DNA of 5,849 bases from Actinobacteria bacterium ADurb.Bin346 (lineage in GTDB: Bacteria; Actinomycetota; Humimicrobiia; Humimicrobiales; Humimicrobiaceae): assembly GCA_002068775.1 (NCBI GenBank), contig MWAX01000084.1, positions 1 to 5,849 on the forward strand, read 5' to 3'. Position 1 is the stretch's first letter, and every line of letters starts with the position of its first letter. A program made the translations under genes and the position numbers. Positions 5,757 to 5,849 of the stretch are shown one piece after another. The notes beneath the pieces were generated by a model that searched no databases, was not told the origin of the DNA, and worked only from the letters and a program-made list of their open reading frames with translations.

Positions 5757-5849
5757 CTATCTTTCTTCTCTGTTTTTCTTTTCTGCAATATAATCTGCCA
5801 GCGCTTCTTTCCAGTGCCTCAGGTCACGGATTCCGGCCTGCCTTAAATT
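5757..5849 (-). CDS. C-terminal end of a probable dTDP-4-dehydrorhamnose reductase (RmlD-like), cut by the window edge
   Basis: The minus-strand frame entering at 5849 gives 30 codons then TAG at 5757-5759. The peptide contains LRQAGIRDLRHWKEALADYI followed by a charged tail. The pattern of a short Leu-rich start, Gly-Ile, then Arg-x-Trp-Lys-Glu-Ala-Leu-x-x-Tyr-Ile is what I recall from the extreme C-termini of RmlD proteins, which reduce dTDP-4-keto-L-rhamnose to dTDP-L-rhamnose. Other extended SDR proteins can end similarly, so identity rests on a very short match. Coding is supported by the change from mixed composition within the frame to nearly pure A/T immediately after the stop, and by its orientation matching the downstream genes. 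It most likely belongs to the same operon. Confidence 0.5.
   Translation of the reverse strand, partial: NLRQAGIRDLRHWKEALADYIAEKKNREER

Noticed and set aside
1..5849. Mobile element, integrase, CRISPR array or defence system
   Set aside because: No transposase or integrase motifs, terminal inverted repeats, regularly spaced repeats, tRNA genes or nuclease/toxin domains are visible on either strand. All supported genes are glycan or surface functions.

Overview
The window holds one strand-uniform block of surface-glycan and glycoprotein genes. Everything I can support reads on the minus strand, so the genes run from the right edge to the left. Gene order in the direction of transcription is: (1) the last 30 codons of a protein whose end resembles dTDP-4-dehydrorhamnose reductase, (2) a DPM1-like family 2 glycosyltransferase, (3) an extended-SDR NAD-dependent epimerase/dehydratase with an altered active-site motif, (4) a DegT/DnrJ/EryC1-family PLP sugar aminotransferase, (5) a membrane-anchored protein with three DUF11-type beta-sandwich repeats and a C-terminal SGNH (GDSL) hydrolase head, and (6) the N-terminal 260 residues of a DUF2723 (GT117/TMEM260-like) polytopic glycosyltransferase that runs off the left edge. 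From the right, the gaps between them are about 76, 43, 24, 32 and 4 bases. None contains a GC-rich hairpin followed by a T run, so a single transcription unit is the simplest reading.

How the genes may work together (inference): the epimerase and aminotransferase, probably with rml-type genes beyond the right edge, would make a nucleotide-activated deoxy- or amino-sugar. The DPM1-like GT2 could load a sugar onto a polyprenyl phosphate on the cytoplasmic side. The DUF2723 protein, a GT-C-type enzyme, could use such a lipid-linked donor outside the membrane. The gene immediately before it, at a 4-base gap, encodes an extracytoplasmic protein built of Ig-like beta-sandwich domains. This is notable because the human DUF2723 protein TMEM260 O-mannosylates Ig-like IPT domains. 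The SGNH head would act on ester groups of a glycan or other surface molecule.

Organism: AT-leaning (counts on two lines gave about 30% and 60% GC, so only a rough middle value near 40% is suggested), with many ATA isoleucine codons, TAA and TAG stops, and weak Shine-Dalgarno sequences except before the DUF2723 gene. This fits an uncultured bacterium of moderate-to-low GC. DUF2723 proteins are frequent in Bacteroidota, Elusimicrobiota, Omnitrophota and several candidate phyla, but the window has no marker that fixes the phylum, and I do not assign one. There is no RNA gene, CRISPR array, insertion sequence or integrase, and no gene-free stretch over 300 bases.
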